A DNA stretch of 64,000 nt from NCBI RefSeq assembly GCF_011047315.1, contig NZ_CP049259.1:1612001-1676000 (forward strand), given 5' to 3'. How positions within the stretch are numbered: position 1 is the first letter of the stretch; each line of letters starts with the position of its first letter. This document shows, in pieces, positions 20,633-29,586 of this stretch. The notes beneath the pieces are model-generated. The model worked only from the letters and a program-made list of their open reading frames with translations, made no database searches and was not told where the DNA came from. Position numbers and translations under genes: made by a program. Source of the DNA: Altererythrobacter sp. BO-6. Lineage in GTDB: Bacteria; Pseudomonadota; Alphaproteobacteria; Sphingomonadales; Sphingomonadaceae.

Positions 20633-21298
20633 ATGACCATCCACCCGCGCATCGAAACCAGCGAAGCCAAGGCATTGCGCAGCCAGCGCCAGCATTTTGC
20701 GGCACCCGGCGGCTCGCATGACAAGCTCGTGCGGTTCCTGGCGCGGGCACTGCCCATGGCGGTGGGGGTTGTCGCCGCGCTGATGCTGATCACGCCATTG
20801 GGGCCGACCAGCGAGGTCAGCTTCCTGCTCGATCGCAACAAGGTGGCGATGATCGACGAGCGACTGGCGGTAAGCAATGCGATGTATCGCGGCGCCGACA
20901 ATGAAGGGCGCCCCTTTTCGTTGACCGCCGGTGAAGCGGTGCAGCGCTCCAGCGCCGAGGGCATCGTGCGGATGCGCGACCTGGAAGCGCAGATCCTGCT
21001 GCGCGACGGCCCGGCCCGGATCAGCGCCGAGGCGGGAACCTATGACATCGAACGCGAAGTGGTGGACGTGATCGGGCCGTTGCGGCTGTCCGCCGCCGAT
21101 GGCTATGCCATGGTCGCGCGCGGAGTATCGTTCAGCCTGCCCGAGCGTCAGATGGTCGGTGCCGACGGAGTCGAGGGATCGGTGCCTGCCGGGACCTTTT
21201 CGGCCGACCGGATGGTGGCAGATATGGACGAACGCCGCATTTCGCTGAAGGGCAATGCCAGGATTACCATGCGCCCGACCGAATTGAGGAAACCCTGA
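20633..21298 (+). CDS. lptC: LPS export ABC transporter periplasmic protein LptC
   Basis: Bitopic inner-membrane protein that passes lipopolysaccharide from LptBFG to LptA. Of 221 residues, 1-36 are cytosolic, 37-55 form the single membrane helix (LPMAVGVVAALMLITPLG), and the rest is the periplasmic beta-jellyroll. The N-terminal cytosolic arm is longer than in E. coli, as is usual in sphingomonads. ATG 20633 gives the family start. The stop overlaps the lptA start as ATGA (21296-21300), implying translational coupling. Confidence 0.9.
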   Translation: MTIHPRIETSEAKALRSQRQHFAAPGGSHDKLVRFLARALPMAVGVVAALMLITPLGPTSEVSFLLDRNKVAMIDERLAVSNAMYRGADNEGRPFSLTAGEAVQRSSAEGIVRMRDLEAQILLRDGPARISAEAGTYDIEREVVDVIGPLRLSAADGYAMVARGVSFSLPERQMVGADGVEGSVPAGTFSADRMVADMDERRISLKGNARITMRPTELRKP

Positions 21299-21855
21299 TG
21301 AATGCTTCGTTGCTCACCACCGCTGCCCGCTCCGCGATTGGCGGCTTTGCCCTGACGCTGCTGGCGCTCGGCGGAATGCAGCTTAACGCGCAGGCGTTTT
21401 CGGGCCATGATTCGAGCGCGCCGGTGCAATTCGATGCAGGCGATATCGATGTCGAGGACCGGCAGGATCGCGTCTTGCTGGTCGGTGGTGTCACCGTGCG
21501 GCAGGCCAACCTGACAGTCCGCTCACAGCGAATGCTGGTCGATTACAGCGATGCCGGCGATTTCTCGATTGCCCGGATCACCGCCACCGGGGGCGTCAAC
21601 GTGCAGCGCCGCAACGAGAACGCGCGCGGCGACGTGGCGGTCTATGACATTGAACGGCGGCTGATCACCATGGCCGGCAATGTCGAGCTGCGCCGCGGCG
21701 CAGACCGGCTCTCAGGCGGGCGCTTGACGATCGACCTCGCTTCAGGTCGCGCCAGCGTGGATGGGCGCGGGGCAAGCTCCGGTGAAGGATCGACAGGCCG
21801 TGTGACCGGCACTTTCACCGTATCGCAGCGTAAGAGCGGCGACACCGAACAGTAA
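21298..21855 (+). CDS. lptA: LPS transport protein LptA (OstA-like)
   Basis: Periplasmic bridge protein of the Lpt machine. A signal peptide covers roughly residues 1-32 (ending LNAQA-FS), followed by the OstA beta-jellyroll with repeating patterns such as VLLVGGVTVRQANLTVRSQRM and RRLITMAGNVELRRGADRLSGG split across the domain. 185 residues fits the family. It overlaps lptC by four bases. lptB, which often follows lptA, is absent: a minus-strand holA gene begins its 3' end 8 bases downstream. Confidence 0.9.
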   Translation: MNASLLTTAARSAIGGFALTLLALGGMQLNAQAFSGHDSSAPVQFDAGDIDVEDRQDRVLLVGGVTVRQANLTVRSQRMLVDYSDAGDFSIARITATGGVNVQRRNENARGDVAVYDIERRLITMAGNVELRRGADRLSGGRLTIDLASGRASVDGRGASSGEGSTGRVTGTFTVSQRKSGDTEQ

Positions 21856-21863
21856 CCCTGCCT

Positions 21864-22904
21864 TTAGCGGCGCGAAGCGAAGCGGGCGATCTCGGTCAGC
21901 CCCTGCGCCAGCAGCAATTCCGCCGCCTGGCTATTGGCCAGCAGGTCGCGGTGCAGCTCCATCAGTCTGGGCCCGAGCCGCTCCAGCTTGCGCCGGTGCC
22001 AGCACGCCAGCTGGTCGCGAATGTCGCGCTCTTCGCGGAAGAAGATGCCAAGCCGCGCCTTCGCGCCCTTGTCGAGCGCATCGAGCGAACCGCGCGGGCC
22101 GAGCTGTGCGGCGATCTGCGCCAGCTGCGCTGCGCGGCGTTCGACGGCGAGGAGCACGCCGACCGGGTTGAGCCCATGTTCGCGCATCCGCCTGAGCTCG
22201 CGATCAAGCCGCCCCGTGTCGCCTTTGAGCACGGCATTGACCAGCGGCATGAAGCCATCTTCATCGGTTGCCGCGCCCACCGCCTCGAGATCCTCTGCGG
22301 TCAATTGCCGGGGGGCTTGCGGCGAGGCGTCGCAATAGGTTGCAAGTTTGGTGATTTCGGACTGCGCGAGGCGCACGTCGAGGCCTGCCGCGCGGGCAAT
22401 CCGTTCGGCCAGATCGCCGCCCAGCCTCAGGCCTGCAGCATCGGCCATCTGGCGAACCGATGCGGAAACCGACTGCAGATCGGGCGGCCAGAACATCGCG
22501 ACCAGCGCGTCCTTGCGCTTTTCGAGAAGCTTGGCGGTCCGCGACTTGTCCGTCGCAGACGTCGCCACCACCAGCACCGGGGCCGCCTCACCCGCGCCCG
22601 CCTCGCTCGTGTCGATCAGCGCCTGCAAGGCATCATGCGCCTCGTCCCCACTGGCGCGAACATAGATGTGGCGCTTGTCGCCAAACAACGAGCCTGACCG
22701 CGCTTCGTCGCCCAGCAGCGCCGGGTCCTTGCGCAGGTCGGATCCTGACAGTTCGATCCGCTCGCCCGCATCGGGTAGCATCGCCACCAGCGATTGGGCT
22801 GCAGCAGCGGCACCGGCTTCATCAGGCCCACAGAAGAAAAAGATACTGCAGTGGTCGGCTGCGCGGCGCGCGGTGGAGGCAAAATCGCGCTGGGTAGCCT
22901 TCAT
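21864..22904 (-). CDS. holA: DNA polymerase III subunit delta
   Basis: Clamp-loader delta subunit that opens the beta sliding clamp. 346 residues is the normal size. Recognisable segments are the N-terminal YVRASGDEAHDAL region after the first beta-alpha unit, the AMFWPPD stretch, the EITKLATYCD helix in the lid domain and the C-terminal HRRKLERLGPRLMELH. It lacks a P-loop, as expected for delta. The start overlaps the end of lptE by 4 bases, so leuS, lptE and holA are read as one transcript, a conserved alphaproteobacterial order. Confidence 0.93.
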   Translation of the reverse strand: MKATQRDFASTARRAADHCSIFFFCGPDEAGAAAAAQSLVAMLPDAGERIELSGSDLRKDPALLGDEARSGSLFGDKRHIYVRASGDEAHDALQALIDTSEAGAGEAAPVLVVATSATDKSRTAKLLEKRKDALVAMFWPPDLQSVSASVRQMADAAGLRLGGDLAERIARAAGLDVRLAQSEITKLATYCDASPQAPRQLTAEDLEAVGAATDEDGFMPLVNAVLKGDTGRLDRELRRMREHGLNPVGVLLAVERRAAQLAQIAAQLGPRGSLDALDKGAKARLGIFFREERDIRDQLACWHRRKLERLGPRLMELHRDLLANSQAAELLLAQGLTEIARFASRR

Positions 22905-23401
22905 TGTGCCTGGCCGGCCTCGCGCAGGGTCAGCGCCACTTGCCGCACCATCCGCTCGGCAACGTCGCGGGCGAGGTTTTCCAGCGCGGTCTGCTCGGCA
23001 GCAATCGTGGCATATTCGCTGGAAACCACGTCGATCCCGGCGTCCGAGCCCGCGCTGGCATCGAGCAGGATGGTGCCGCTGGCAAGGTCGACCAGCTGGT
23101 ATCGGGCGCGCAGGATGCGGAGCTCGCGGCTGATCGTGTCGTCATTGAGCACGCCCAGCGCTTCCAGCGAATCGTCGAGCCGCACCTCCAGCCGATAGCG
23201 CGGCGCGGCATCGCTGCCTGTCAGGTGAAGCCGGTCATTCAGCGCGTTGCGCACCAGCCAGCCATCGCGACCAGGGATCGGTGCCACTTCCACCGCCGCC
23301 AGTCCCTGCGCCACGGCCGCGCCGCCATTGCCCGCATACATCGGCTGCAGCCCGCAGGCGGCAAGCAGCGTCAGGGCGAGGATGGCAAGCAGCGCGCGCA
23401 T
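22901..23401 (-). CDS. lptE: LPS-assembly lipoprotein LptE
   Basis: Outer-membrane lipoprotein that plugs the LptD barrel. The signal peptide ends in the lipobox LLAAC with lipidated Cys16, followed by GLQPMYAG, a typical LptE start. The 166-residue length and the central SRELRILRARYQLVD strand fit the family. The first base of its ATG is the last base of the leuS stop, and its 3' end overlaps holA. LptE, LptC and LptA are thus encoded within 3 kb but in two convergent transcripts. Confidence 0.9.
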   Translation of the reverse strand: MRALLAILALTLLAACGLQPMYAGNGGAAVAQGLAAVEVAPIPGRDGWLVRNALNDRLHLTGSDAAPRYRLEVRLDDSLEALGVLNDDTISRELRILRARYQLVDLASGTILLDASAGSDAGIDVVSSEYATIAAEQTALENLARDVAERMVRQVALTLREAGQAQ

Positions 23402-25925
23402 CAGGTCACAATATTGACCAGCCGGTCCGGAACCACAATGACCTTGCGGATCGGCGCGCCATCGATCGAGCGCTGCACCTTCTCGCTGGCGAGCGCGAGC
23501 GCCTCGAGATCCTCTTTCGACGCGCCCTTGGGCGCGGTCAACGTGTCACGCAGCTTGCCCATGTGCTGGATGGCGATGGTGACTTCGTCTTCCACCAGCA
23601 GTGCGGGATCGTGCGCCGGCCAGTCCGCTTCCGCGATCAGTCCGCCAAACCCGGCGCGCTGCCAGGCCTCTTCCGCCAGATGGGGCATCATCGGCGAAAC
23701 CAGCCGCATCAGCCCCGCAATCGCTTCGCTGCGAGCCGCCGAGGAAGGCGCCTTTTCCACCGCTGCGGTGAGCTCGTAAATCCGCGCAACTGCCTTGTTA
23801 AAGCTGAGCGCTTCGATGTCGTCGGCCACGGCGGCGATGGTTTGGTGCAGCTTGCGCGACAGGGCCTTGTCCTCACCCGCAGCGCCCGCGTCATGCTCGC
23901 CGAACAAGCGCCACAGCCGCTGGACGAAGCGCCAGCAGCCTTCGATCCCGGCTTCGGACCACGGCAGGTCGCGTTCGGGCGGACTGTCGCTCAGCATGAA
24001 CCAGCGCGCTGCATCCGCCCCGTAACTGTCGATGATGTTGTCCGGGTCGACCGTGTTCTTCTTCGACTTCGACATCTTGATGACGCGGCCGATCTCCACC
24101 GGCTGGCCGTCGTCGATCAGCGTCGCGCCATGTCCAGTCCGATCGACCTCTTCGGGCAGGAAATAGACGGTGCGCCCGTCAATCTTTCGCGAATAGGTTT
24201 CATGCGTCACCATCCCTTGCGTGAATAGCGAGGCGAAAGGCTCGGCAAAGTCGAGCTGGCCGATGTGCTGCAGCGCGCGGGTCCAGAAGCGGGCGTATAG
24301 CAGGTGCAGGATCGCATGCTCGATCCCGCCGATATACTGCTCGACCGGCAGCCATTTGGCGACTTCGTCCCGATCGAACGGCTTGTCCGCCGGCTGGCTG
24401 GCAAAGCGCAGGAAATACCACGAACTGTCGACGAAGGTGTCGAGCGTGTCGGTCTCCCGCTCGGCAGCGGCGCCGCATTTCGGGCAGGTCGTGTGCTTCC
24501 AGGTTAGATGGCGCAGTAGCGGATTGCCCGGGGTCTTGAAGTCGACATCCTCGGGCAGGGTCACCGGCAGCTGGTCCTTGGGCACCGGCACTACGCCACA
24601 TGTGCTGCAATGGATGAAGGGGATCGGCGTACCCCAGTAACGCTGGCGACTGACGCCCCAGTCGCGCAGGCGATATTGCGTTTCGCCCCGGCCCCAACCG
24701 TCATGCTCGGCCTTCGCTATCACCGCGGCTTTCGCCTCGTCGATCGTCATGCCGTCCATCCATTCGGAATTCACGATCCGGCCCGGCCCGGTATAAGCGA
24801 CATCGCCGCGAAATTCGCTGGCGGTCTCCTCGCCATCGGCCACGACGCGGGTCACCGGCAGATTGTATTTGCGCGCGAAATCGAGATCGCGCTGGTCATG
24901 CGCCGGGCAGCCGAACACCGCGCCGGTCCCGTAATCCATCAGCACGAAATTGGCGACATAGACCGGAAGATGCCAGTGCTTCGCGAGCGGATGCTCGACC
25001 GAATAGCCGGTATTGAAGCCCTTTTTTCGGCGGTCTCCAGCTCTGCCGCCGTGGTACCACCGCGCTTGCATTCGGCAATGAACTCGGCAAGCGCAGGCAC
25101 GTGCTCGGCCTGCGCCTGGGCGAAGGGATGGTCCGCCGCGATCGCGACGAAGCTGGCGCCGAACATGGTGTCGGGGCGAGTCGTAAAGACTTCGATCCCG
25201 TGATCGCTGTCAACGAAGCGGAAGGTGCAGCGCAGCCCCTGGCTCTTGCCGATCCAGTTTTCCTGCATCAGCCGGACCTTGTCAGGCCAATCCTCAAGCG
25301 AACCCAGTCCTTGTAGCAAATCCTCGTTAAAATCGGTTATCTTGAGGAACCACTGGTTGAGCTTGCGCTTCTCAACCTCTGCGCCGCTGCGCCAGCCCTT
25401 GCCGTCGATCACCTGCTCATTGGCGAGCACGGTCATGTCGACCGGGTCCCAATTGACCTCGCTTTCCTTGCGATAGACGAGGCCCGCCTCATAGAGGTCT
25501 ATGAAGAGCGCCTGTTCATGGCCGTAATATTCGGGGTCGCAAGTGGCGAATTCGCGCGACCAGTCGAGCGCAAAGCCAATGCGCTTGAGTTGCGCTTTCA
25601 TGTTGGCGATGTTCTCGCGCGTCCAGCCGCCGGGATGGACGCCCTTTTCCATCGCCGCGTTTTCAGCCGGCATGCCGAACGCGTCCCACCCCATCGGGTG
25701 CAGCACTTCATAGCCGCGCATCTTCTTGTAGCGCGCCAGCACGTCGCCCATGGTGTAGTTGCGGACATGCCCCATGTGGATGCGCCCCGAAGGATAGGGG
25801 AACATCTCCAGCACGAAGCTCTTGGGTTTGTTGCTGGATGAATCGGCATGGAAGGTGCCGGCCTCTTCCCAGGCACGCTGCCAGCGGCCGTCAGCCTTGG
25901 ACGGATCGAAACGCGTATCGGTCAT
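23401..25925 (-). CDS. leuS: Leucine--tRNA ligase (frameshifted)
   Basis: Essential class I aminoacyl-tRNA synthetase. The HIGH-type motif is HMGH in [14 protein letters not shown] near residue 50 and the KMSKS motif is KMSKSKKN; the CP1 editing domain and zinc-like CSTCG/CPKCG cysteines lie between. The frame breaks in the editing domain after ELETAEK. One T is missing from the T6 run at 25022-25027; with seven, the protein reads [17 protein letters not shown] and is continuous, about 841 residues. As the gene is essential, this must be a sequence error or an unusual rescue. ATG 25925 ([12 protein letters not shown]) is the likely start. lptE and holA follow without gaps. Confidence 0.95.
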
Positions 25926-25950
25926 AAGCAACCCGTTAGGGCTAAAGTGG

Positions 25951-26403
25951 TCAGGAAGCGAGCGTCTGGCGGCGGAGTTCGCGGGCCTTCGTCAAAATAA
26001 TGTCCTCAAGCTTCTGCACGGTCGCAGCCTGGACCGGCGCTTCTACCCAGCCACCACCTTGTGCAACCTGGCGGCTGGCCACCACGCGCAGCGCATCTGC
26101 ACGCAGATCGGTATCGAGGATCGTCACTGTCACCTTGACGCGTTCATTGGGGTTCGTCGGGTTGGCGTACCAGTCCGTCACGATGACCCCGCCGGCGCTG
26201 TCAGCCTGCAACAGCGGCGCGAAAGCCACGGTGTCCAGCGCGGCGCGCCACAGGTAGGAATTGACCCCGATGGTGTTGACCTGCGCAGCCGCAAGGTCTG
26301 CACGGGGTCGCTCACGTCCACCGCATGCGGCAAGCGTCGCCATGGCCGCGCAGGCAAGCGCGATGCGGACGGGGCGGCGGGTGGCGAAGGTGGTCAGGCT
26401 CAT
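25951..26403 (-). CDS. DUF3576 family lipoprotein
   Basis: A conserved alphaproteobacterial protein of unknown function. From ATG 26403 it has 150 residues, with a signal peptide ending in the lipobox LAAC (Cys27) and the family core [29 protein letters not shown] and [11 protein letters not shown]. The lipobox suggests anchoring in the periplasm. It lies 25 bases upstream of leuS on the same strand, which is its usual place in sphingomonads, so the transcript probably runs DUF3576-leuS-lptE-holA. An in-frame ATG six codons further upstream (26421) is possible. Confidence 0.88.
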   Translation of the reverse strand: MSLTTFATRRPVRIALACAAMATLAACGGRERPRADLAAAQVNTIGVNSYLWRAALDTVAFAPLLQADSAGGVIVTDWYANPTNPNERVKVTVTILDTDLRADALRVVASRQVAQGGGWVEAPVQAATVQKLEDIILTKARELRRQTLAS

Positions 26404-26830
26404 TCTTGCTCTCGTCCTCAAGCGGAAATACTGTGTTCGGCTCTATAACCCGCCCAGCGCGCGCGGCAAGGCGTCAAACCGGCCTTGGCTGGCCCATTCC
26501 CGCTTTTCTGAGCGGGGTGCGGCTTTATCCACGCTGAACGCGGCCCGCACACCACCCCGCTGAACCTTAGGAAATGGCTTGTAACGAGAGCTTCATGTGT
26601 GCCGAATACAACAGTGATGCGACGCTACGTAATGGCGAGGCCGATTACCGTTGCGCAAGCGGCGATGGCGCATCTAAGGTGCACAGGCTGGGAACGAGTC
26701 GGCGATAGCCGATCCTACCGGTCAGCGACCGTTCAGTATGGTTGTTTTTAAGTAAACCAGAACCATTTCGGGTTCAGTCAGAATTTCGGATCAGACTTCG
26801 ATCCATCGGGAAGGAAACAGGACAAAAGCC
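26404..26830. other. Non-coding gap between divergent genes
   Basis: This 427-base stretch separates the DUF3576 gene (minus) from an exported protein gene (plus) and should hold both promoters. It is less GC-rich than its surroundings from about 26580 to 26830. A 37-codon frame at 26595-26708 lacks a ribosome site and recognisable similarity. A small inverted repeat GAACC-N6-GGTTC lies near 26761. A GGAAGGAAACAGGA-type purine stretch precedes the 26831 start. I see no tRNA or riboswitch. Confidence 0.5.
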
Positions 26831-27583
26831 ATGGGACGGAGGCACACAGCAGGTTCGGCGCGCAAGCTGCCCTTGCTGCTGGCTGCGGCCGGGTTGGCAT
26901 TCGGCGTTCCCACCACCGGCCTGGCTGTTGCTGCATTGGGCGATGGCACGGCGGTTTCCGCTTCGTCGGTATTCCCGATCTTCACGCCCTCTTCGGTCGA
27001 TCCACAGCTGGCCGAGCGTGTTGCCCGGCGCGGCGACGCATCGGCCATGCGCTTTACCCCTGCGGGCCGCGCGATCAAGCGCGACCGCACGGTAACGGTG
27101 GCGGTCCGCGTCGATCATGACACCGCGCGCGCAATCACCGTGCGTCAGGCGCTTGATATGGCACCAGGTGGCGGCGAAGGTCTCGCGGCACTGCCGGTGA
27201 CGCGTTACAATCTGGGTATCGCGCGTGGCTATCAAAGCTTCAAGCGCCCCGAACCACAGATCGCCCTGTCTGCCAGCGTGCGCGATATCGCCATGCCTGA
27301 TCTTGCTGCCTTCGAGCCATCGGGTCCGTCTGCAGCTGAAAAGCCGAGCCGGTTCCAGCCGCGGATCGCGCTGGAGGGCGAGCAGCTCGCCGGGCGGTCA
27401 CCCAACACGCTCGATTCGCTCAGCGCGCAAACGGTTGATGTCGGCGGGGCCTACAGCATCACCCGCAATCTTGACGTTACGGCAGGCGTACGGCTGTCGC
27501 AGGAACGCGACCGACTGGGCCCGCTCACCGATTCGGCGCAGGACAGCCAGGCCGTTTACGTCGGGACACAGTTCCGCTTCTAG
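26831..27583 (+). CDS. Exported protein of unknown function, possible outer-membrane protein
   Basis: I do not recognise the family. The 250-residue product begins MGRRHTAGSARKLPLLLAAAG, a long signal peptide with a basic N-region and cleavage near residues 35-45. The middle is low in cysteine and rich in Ala/Pro. The last 60 residues alternate polar and hydrophobic residues (VDVGGAYSITRNLDVTAGVR ...) and end in YVGTQFRF, an aromatic C-terminus like the BAM signal of beta-barrel proteins. A purine-rich GGAAGGAAACAGGA stands upstream, and a strong terminator follows at 27624. It is probably monocistronic. The role could be an outer-membrane or surface protein. Confidence 0.7.
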   Translation: MGRRHTAGSARKLPLLLAAAGLAFGVPTTGLAVAALGDGTAVSASSVFPIFTPSSVDPQLAERVARRGDASAMRFTPAGRAIKRDRTVTVAVRVDHDTARAITVRQALDMAPGGGEGLAALPVTRYNLGIARGYQSFKRPEPQIALSASVRDIAMPDLAAFEPSGPSAAEKPSRFQPRIALEGEQLAGRSPNTLDSLSAQTVDVGGAYSITRNLDVTAGVRLSQERDRLGPLTDSAQDSQAVYVGTQFRF

Positions 27584-27623
27584 ATCGGGCGTAGCGCTCC
27601 TCCCCACCATGAATTCGTATGAG

Positions 27624-27648
27624 AAAACCCTGCTTCGGCGGGGTTTTT
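27624..27648 (+). terminator. Rho-independent terminator with TTCG tetraloop
   Basis: AAAACCCTGC-TTCG-GCGGGGTTTT followed by T: a 10-bp stem with one G-T wobble, an extra-stable TTCG loop and a T-run. It lies 40 bases after the stop at 27583 and 60 bases before phaB, so it ends the exported-protein transcript. Confidence 0.85.
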
Positions 27649-27709
27649 CGTTTCCTTGACGCTACGGCACGGGTAACCGTGATGCAGGAATCCATACGGA
27701 GAAAAAATC

Positions 27710-28432
27710 ATGGCGCGCGTTGCAATCGTAACTGGCGGGACCCGGGGGATCGGCGAGGCGATCTGCCAGCGGCTGAAGCGGCAAGGTCACATCGTGATCG
27801 CCAATTATGGCGGAAACGACGCCGCTGCGCAGGCCTTTACCGCGGCCACCGGTATCCCGTCCTACAAATGGGATGTGGGCGATCACCAGGCCTGCCTCGA
27901 TGGCTGTGCCAAGGTCGAAGCAGAGCACGGCCCGATCGACATTGTCGTCAACAACGCCGGGATCACCCGCGACGGCACGCTGCACAAGATGAGTTTCGAG
28001 GACTGGAACGAAGTGCTGCGCATCAACCTGGGCGGTTGCTTCAACATGGCCAAGGCGACCTTCCCCGGCATGCGCGAGCGCGGCTGGGGCCGGATCGTCA
28101 ATATCGGCTCGATCAACGGGCAGGCCGGGCAATATGGCCAGGTGAATTACGCGGCGGCCAAGTCGGGCATCCACGGGTTCACCAAGGCGCTAGCGCAGGA
28201 AGGTGCGAAGTTCGGCGTCACCGTGAACGCAATCGCACCCGGCTATATCGACACCGACATGGTCGCCGCCGTACCACCACCGGTGCTGGAAAAGATTGTT
28301 GCGAAGATCCCGGTCGGCCGACTCGGCCATGCCGAGGAGATAGCGCGCGGCGTGGCCTTCCTGACCAGCGAAAACGGCGGGTTCATGACCGGCTCGACCA
28401 TGAGCATCAACGGCGGCCAGCACATGTATTGA
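27710..28432 (+). CDS. phaB: Acetoacetyl-CoA reductase PhaB
   Basis: NADPH-dependent short-chain dehydrogenase that reduces acetoacetyl-CoA to (R)-3-hydroxybutyryl-CoA for PHB synthesis. The 240 residues contain the cofactor loop GGTRGIGEA, NNAG, and the catalytic Ser134, Tyr147 and Lys151 (YAAAK). GITRDGTLHKM and the C-terminal GGQHMY are typical of PhaB rather than FabG. GGAGA precedes ATG 27710. A CACGG-GTAA-CCGTG inverted repeat at 27668-27681 sits in its leader. phaC and phaA are not beside it. It converges on DUF389. Confidence 0.93.
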   Translation: MARVAIVTGGTRGIGEAICQRLKRQGHIVIANYGGNDAAAQAFTAATGIPSYKWDVGDHQACLDGCAKVEAEHGPIDIVVNNAGITRDGTLHKMSFEDWNEVLRINLGGCFNMAKATFPGMRERGWGRIVNIGSINGQAGQYGQVNYAAAKSGIHGFTKALAQEGAKFGVTVNAIAPGYIDTDMVAAVPPPVLEKIVAKIPVGRLGHAEEIARGVAFLTSENGGFMTGSTMSINGGQHMY

Positions 28433-28476
28433 TGCATCTTTCTTGGGAGGGGCGGCGCGGCATCAACCCGTTGCCC

Positions 28477-29529
28477 CTAGATCCCCCCGGGCAGATATTC
28501 GAGCACTGCCTCCCATGAGCCGAAACCGAGAAATATCCTCCCGGCCATCATCGACAGCAACAACACAAGAATCACGGCCCACAGGGCGAGGATCCCACTG
28601 GTCATGCGCCAGCTCTTGGGTGGCAGCCCCTGGACCAGGAACATGGCAATCCCGGCCACATTGACGCACACCAGATTGACCGCAAACAGGAATAGGGCGT
28701 TGCCACCAGCGGCTGCAAACCCTGCCCCGGTATAGACCCCAGCTGCCGCCAGCGGCGGAACCAGCGCCACGGCGATCATAACGCCCACCAGCGCGAGTGA
28801 AGCTCCGCGGCTGAAGGCCAGCACTCCTGCTGCGCCGCAAGCAAGCGCCAGCGCGACATCCGCCGCATTCACGATCGTACGGCTGCGTAGTTCCGACACC
28901 AGCGGATCGATTGGCAAGGCCAGTCCCACGATGCCGCCTGCCACCACGGCACAGGTGCTGCCGATTGCCAGGGTTATCGCGGCTTCGCGACCCAGCGACC
29001 GCTTGCCCACAGTCGCAGCCAGCGCCATGCCCATGGTCGGACCCAGAAGCGGGGCGATGATCATCGCGCCAATCACCACCGCCGTCTGCCCTGCGCGCAT
29101 GCCGAGCGCGGCGATGATCGCGGAGAGTGTGACCGTCAGCAGATAGCTCGGCGTTACATGCAGACTGCCCTCGATATCGTCATAGAGTTCGTCCGTGCTC
29201 AGGCGGTCGCGGCTGAAGAAACGTTCCAGCTTCGTCGGTGGGGGCAAGTCTGGATCGATCCGCAGCTCGGTCTCGGCGGTCTCTTCGACGGGAGGCAGCG
29301 CCGCTTCGAGCCGCTGGACATAGGCGGAGAAGGAAGGCTCACCGGCAAAATTCTGGTCGAGCTCTTCAAGCAAACGCTCGGTATAGCGCTGCTGAACGAT
29401 GCAGCTGAATTTCTCCTGCCCGCCAGGCACGCTTTCACGCCAGAAACGGCGACTATGCCGAGCCAGGATTGCCTCTAGCTCCGCTATCCGGTGCTCTGGC
29501 AGGTAGATCTGGACCAGTCGTGCCGACAT
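28477..29529 (-). CDS. DUF389 family membrane protein
   Basis: Conserved membrane protein of the TIGR00341/DUF389 group, whose function is not established. An N-terminal soluble domain of about 110 residues (LVQIYLPEHRIAELEAILA ... CIVQQRYTERLLEELD) precedes a membrane domain with about eight hydrophobic segments, including the conserved VIGAMIIAPLLGPTMGMAL. ATG 29529 (MSARLVQIYLP) matches the family start; ATG 29565 is an in-frame alternative. Total about 350 residues. It lies downstream of a serine hydrolase gene on the same strand and converges on phaB with a 44-base gap. Confidence 0.88.
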   Translation of the reverse strand: MSARLVQIYLPEHRIAELEAILARHSRRFWRESVPGGQEKFSCIVQQRYTERLLEELDQNFAGEPSFSAYVQRLEAALPPVEETAETELRIDPDLPPPTKLERFFSRDRLSTDELYDDIEGSLHVTPSYLLTVTLSAIIAALGMRAGQTAVVIGAMIIAPLLGPTMGMALAATVGKRSLGREAAITLAIGSTCAVVAGGIVGLALPIDPLVSELRSRTIVNAADVALALACGAAGVLAFSRGASLALVGVMIAVALVPPLAAAGVYTGAGFAAAGGNALFLFAVNLVCVNVAGIAMFLVQGLPPKSWRMTSGILALWAVILVLLLSMMAGRIFLGFGSWEAVLEYLPGGI

Positions 29530-29586
29530 TGCATCCCAACTAGGTTCAAGATCAATTGATCGCATGAACAGAGATAAGCGGCAAGG

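Noticed and set aside
26595..26708. A 37-codon frame in the gap before the exported protein
   Set aside because: No ribosome site, no family features and codon use unlike neighbouring genes.
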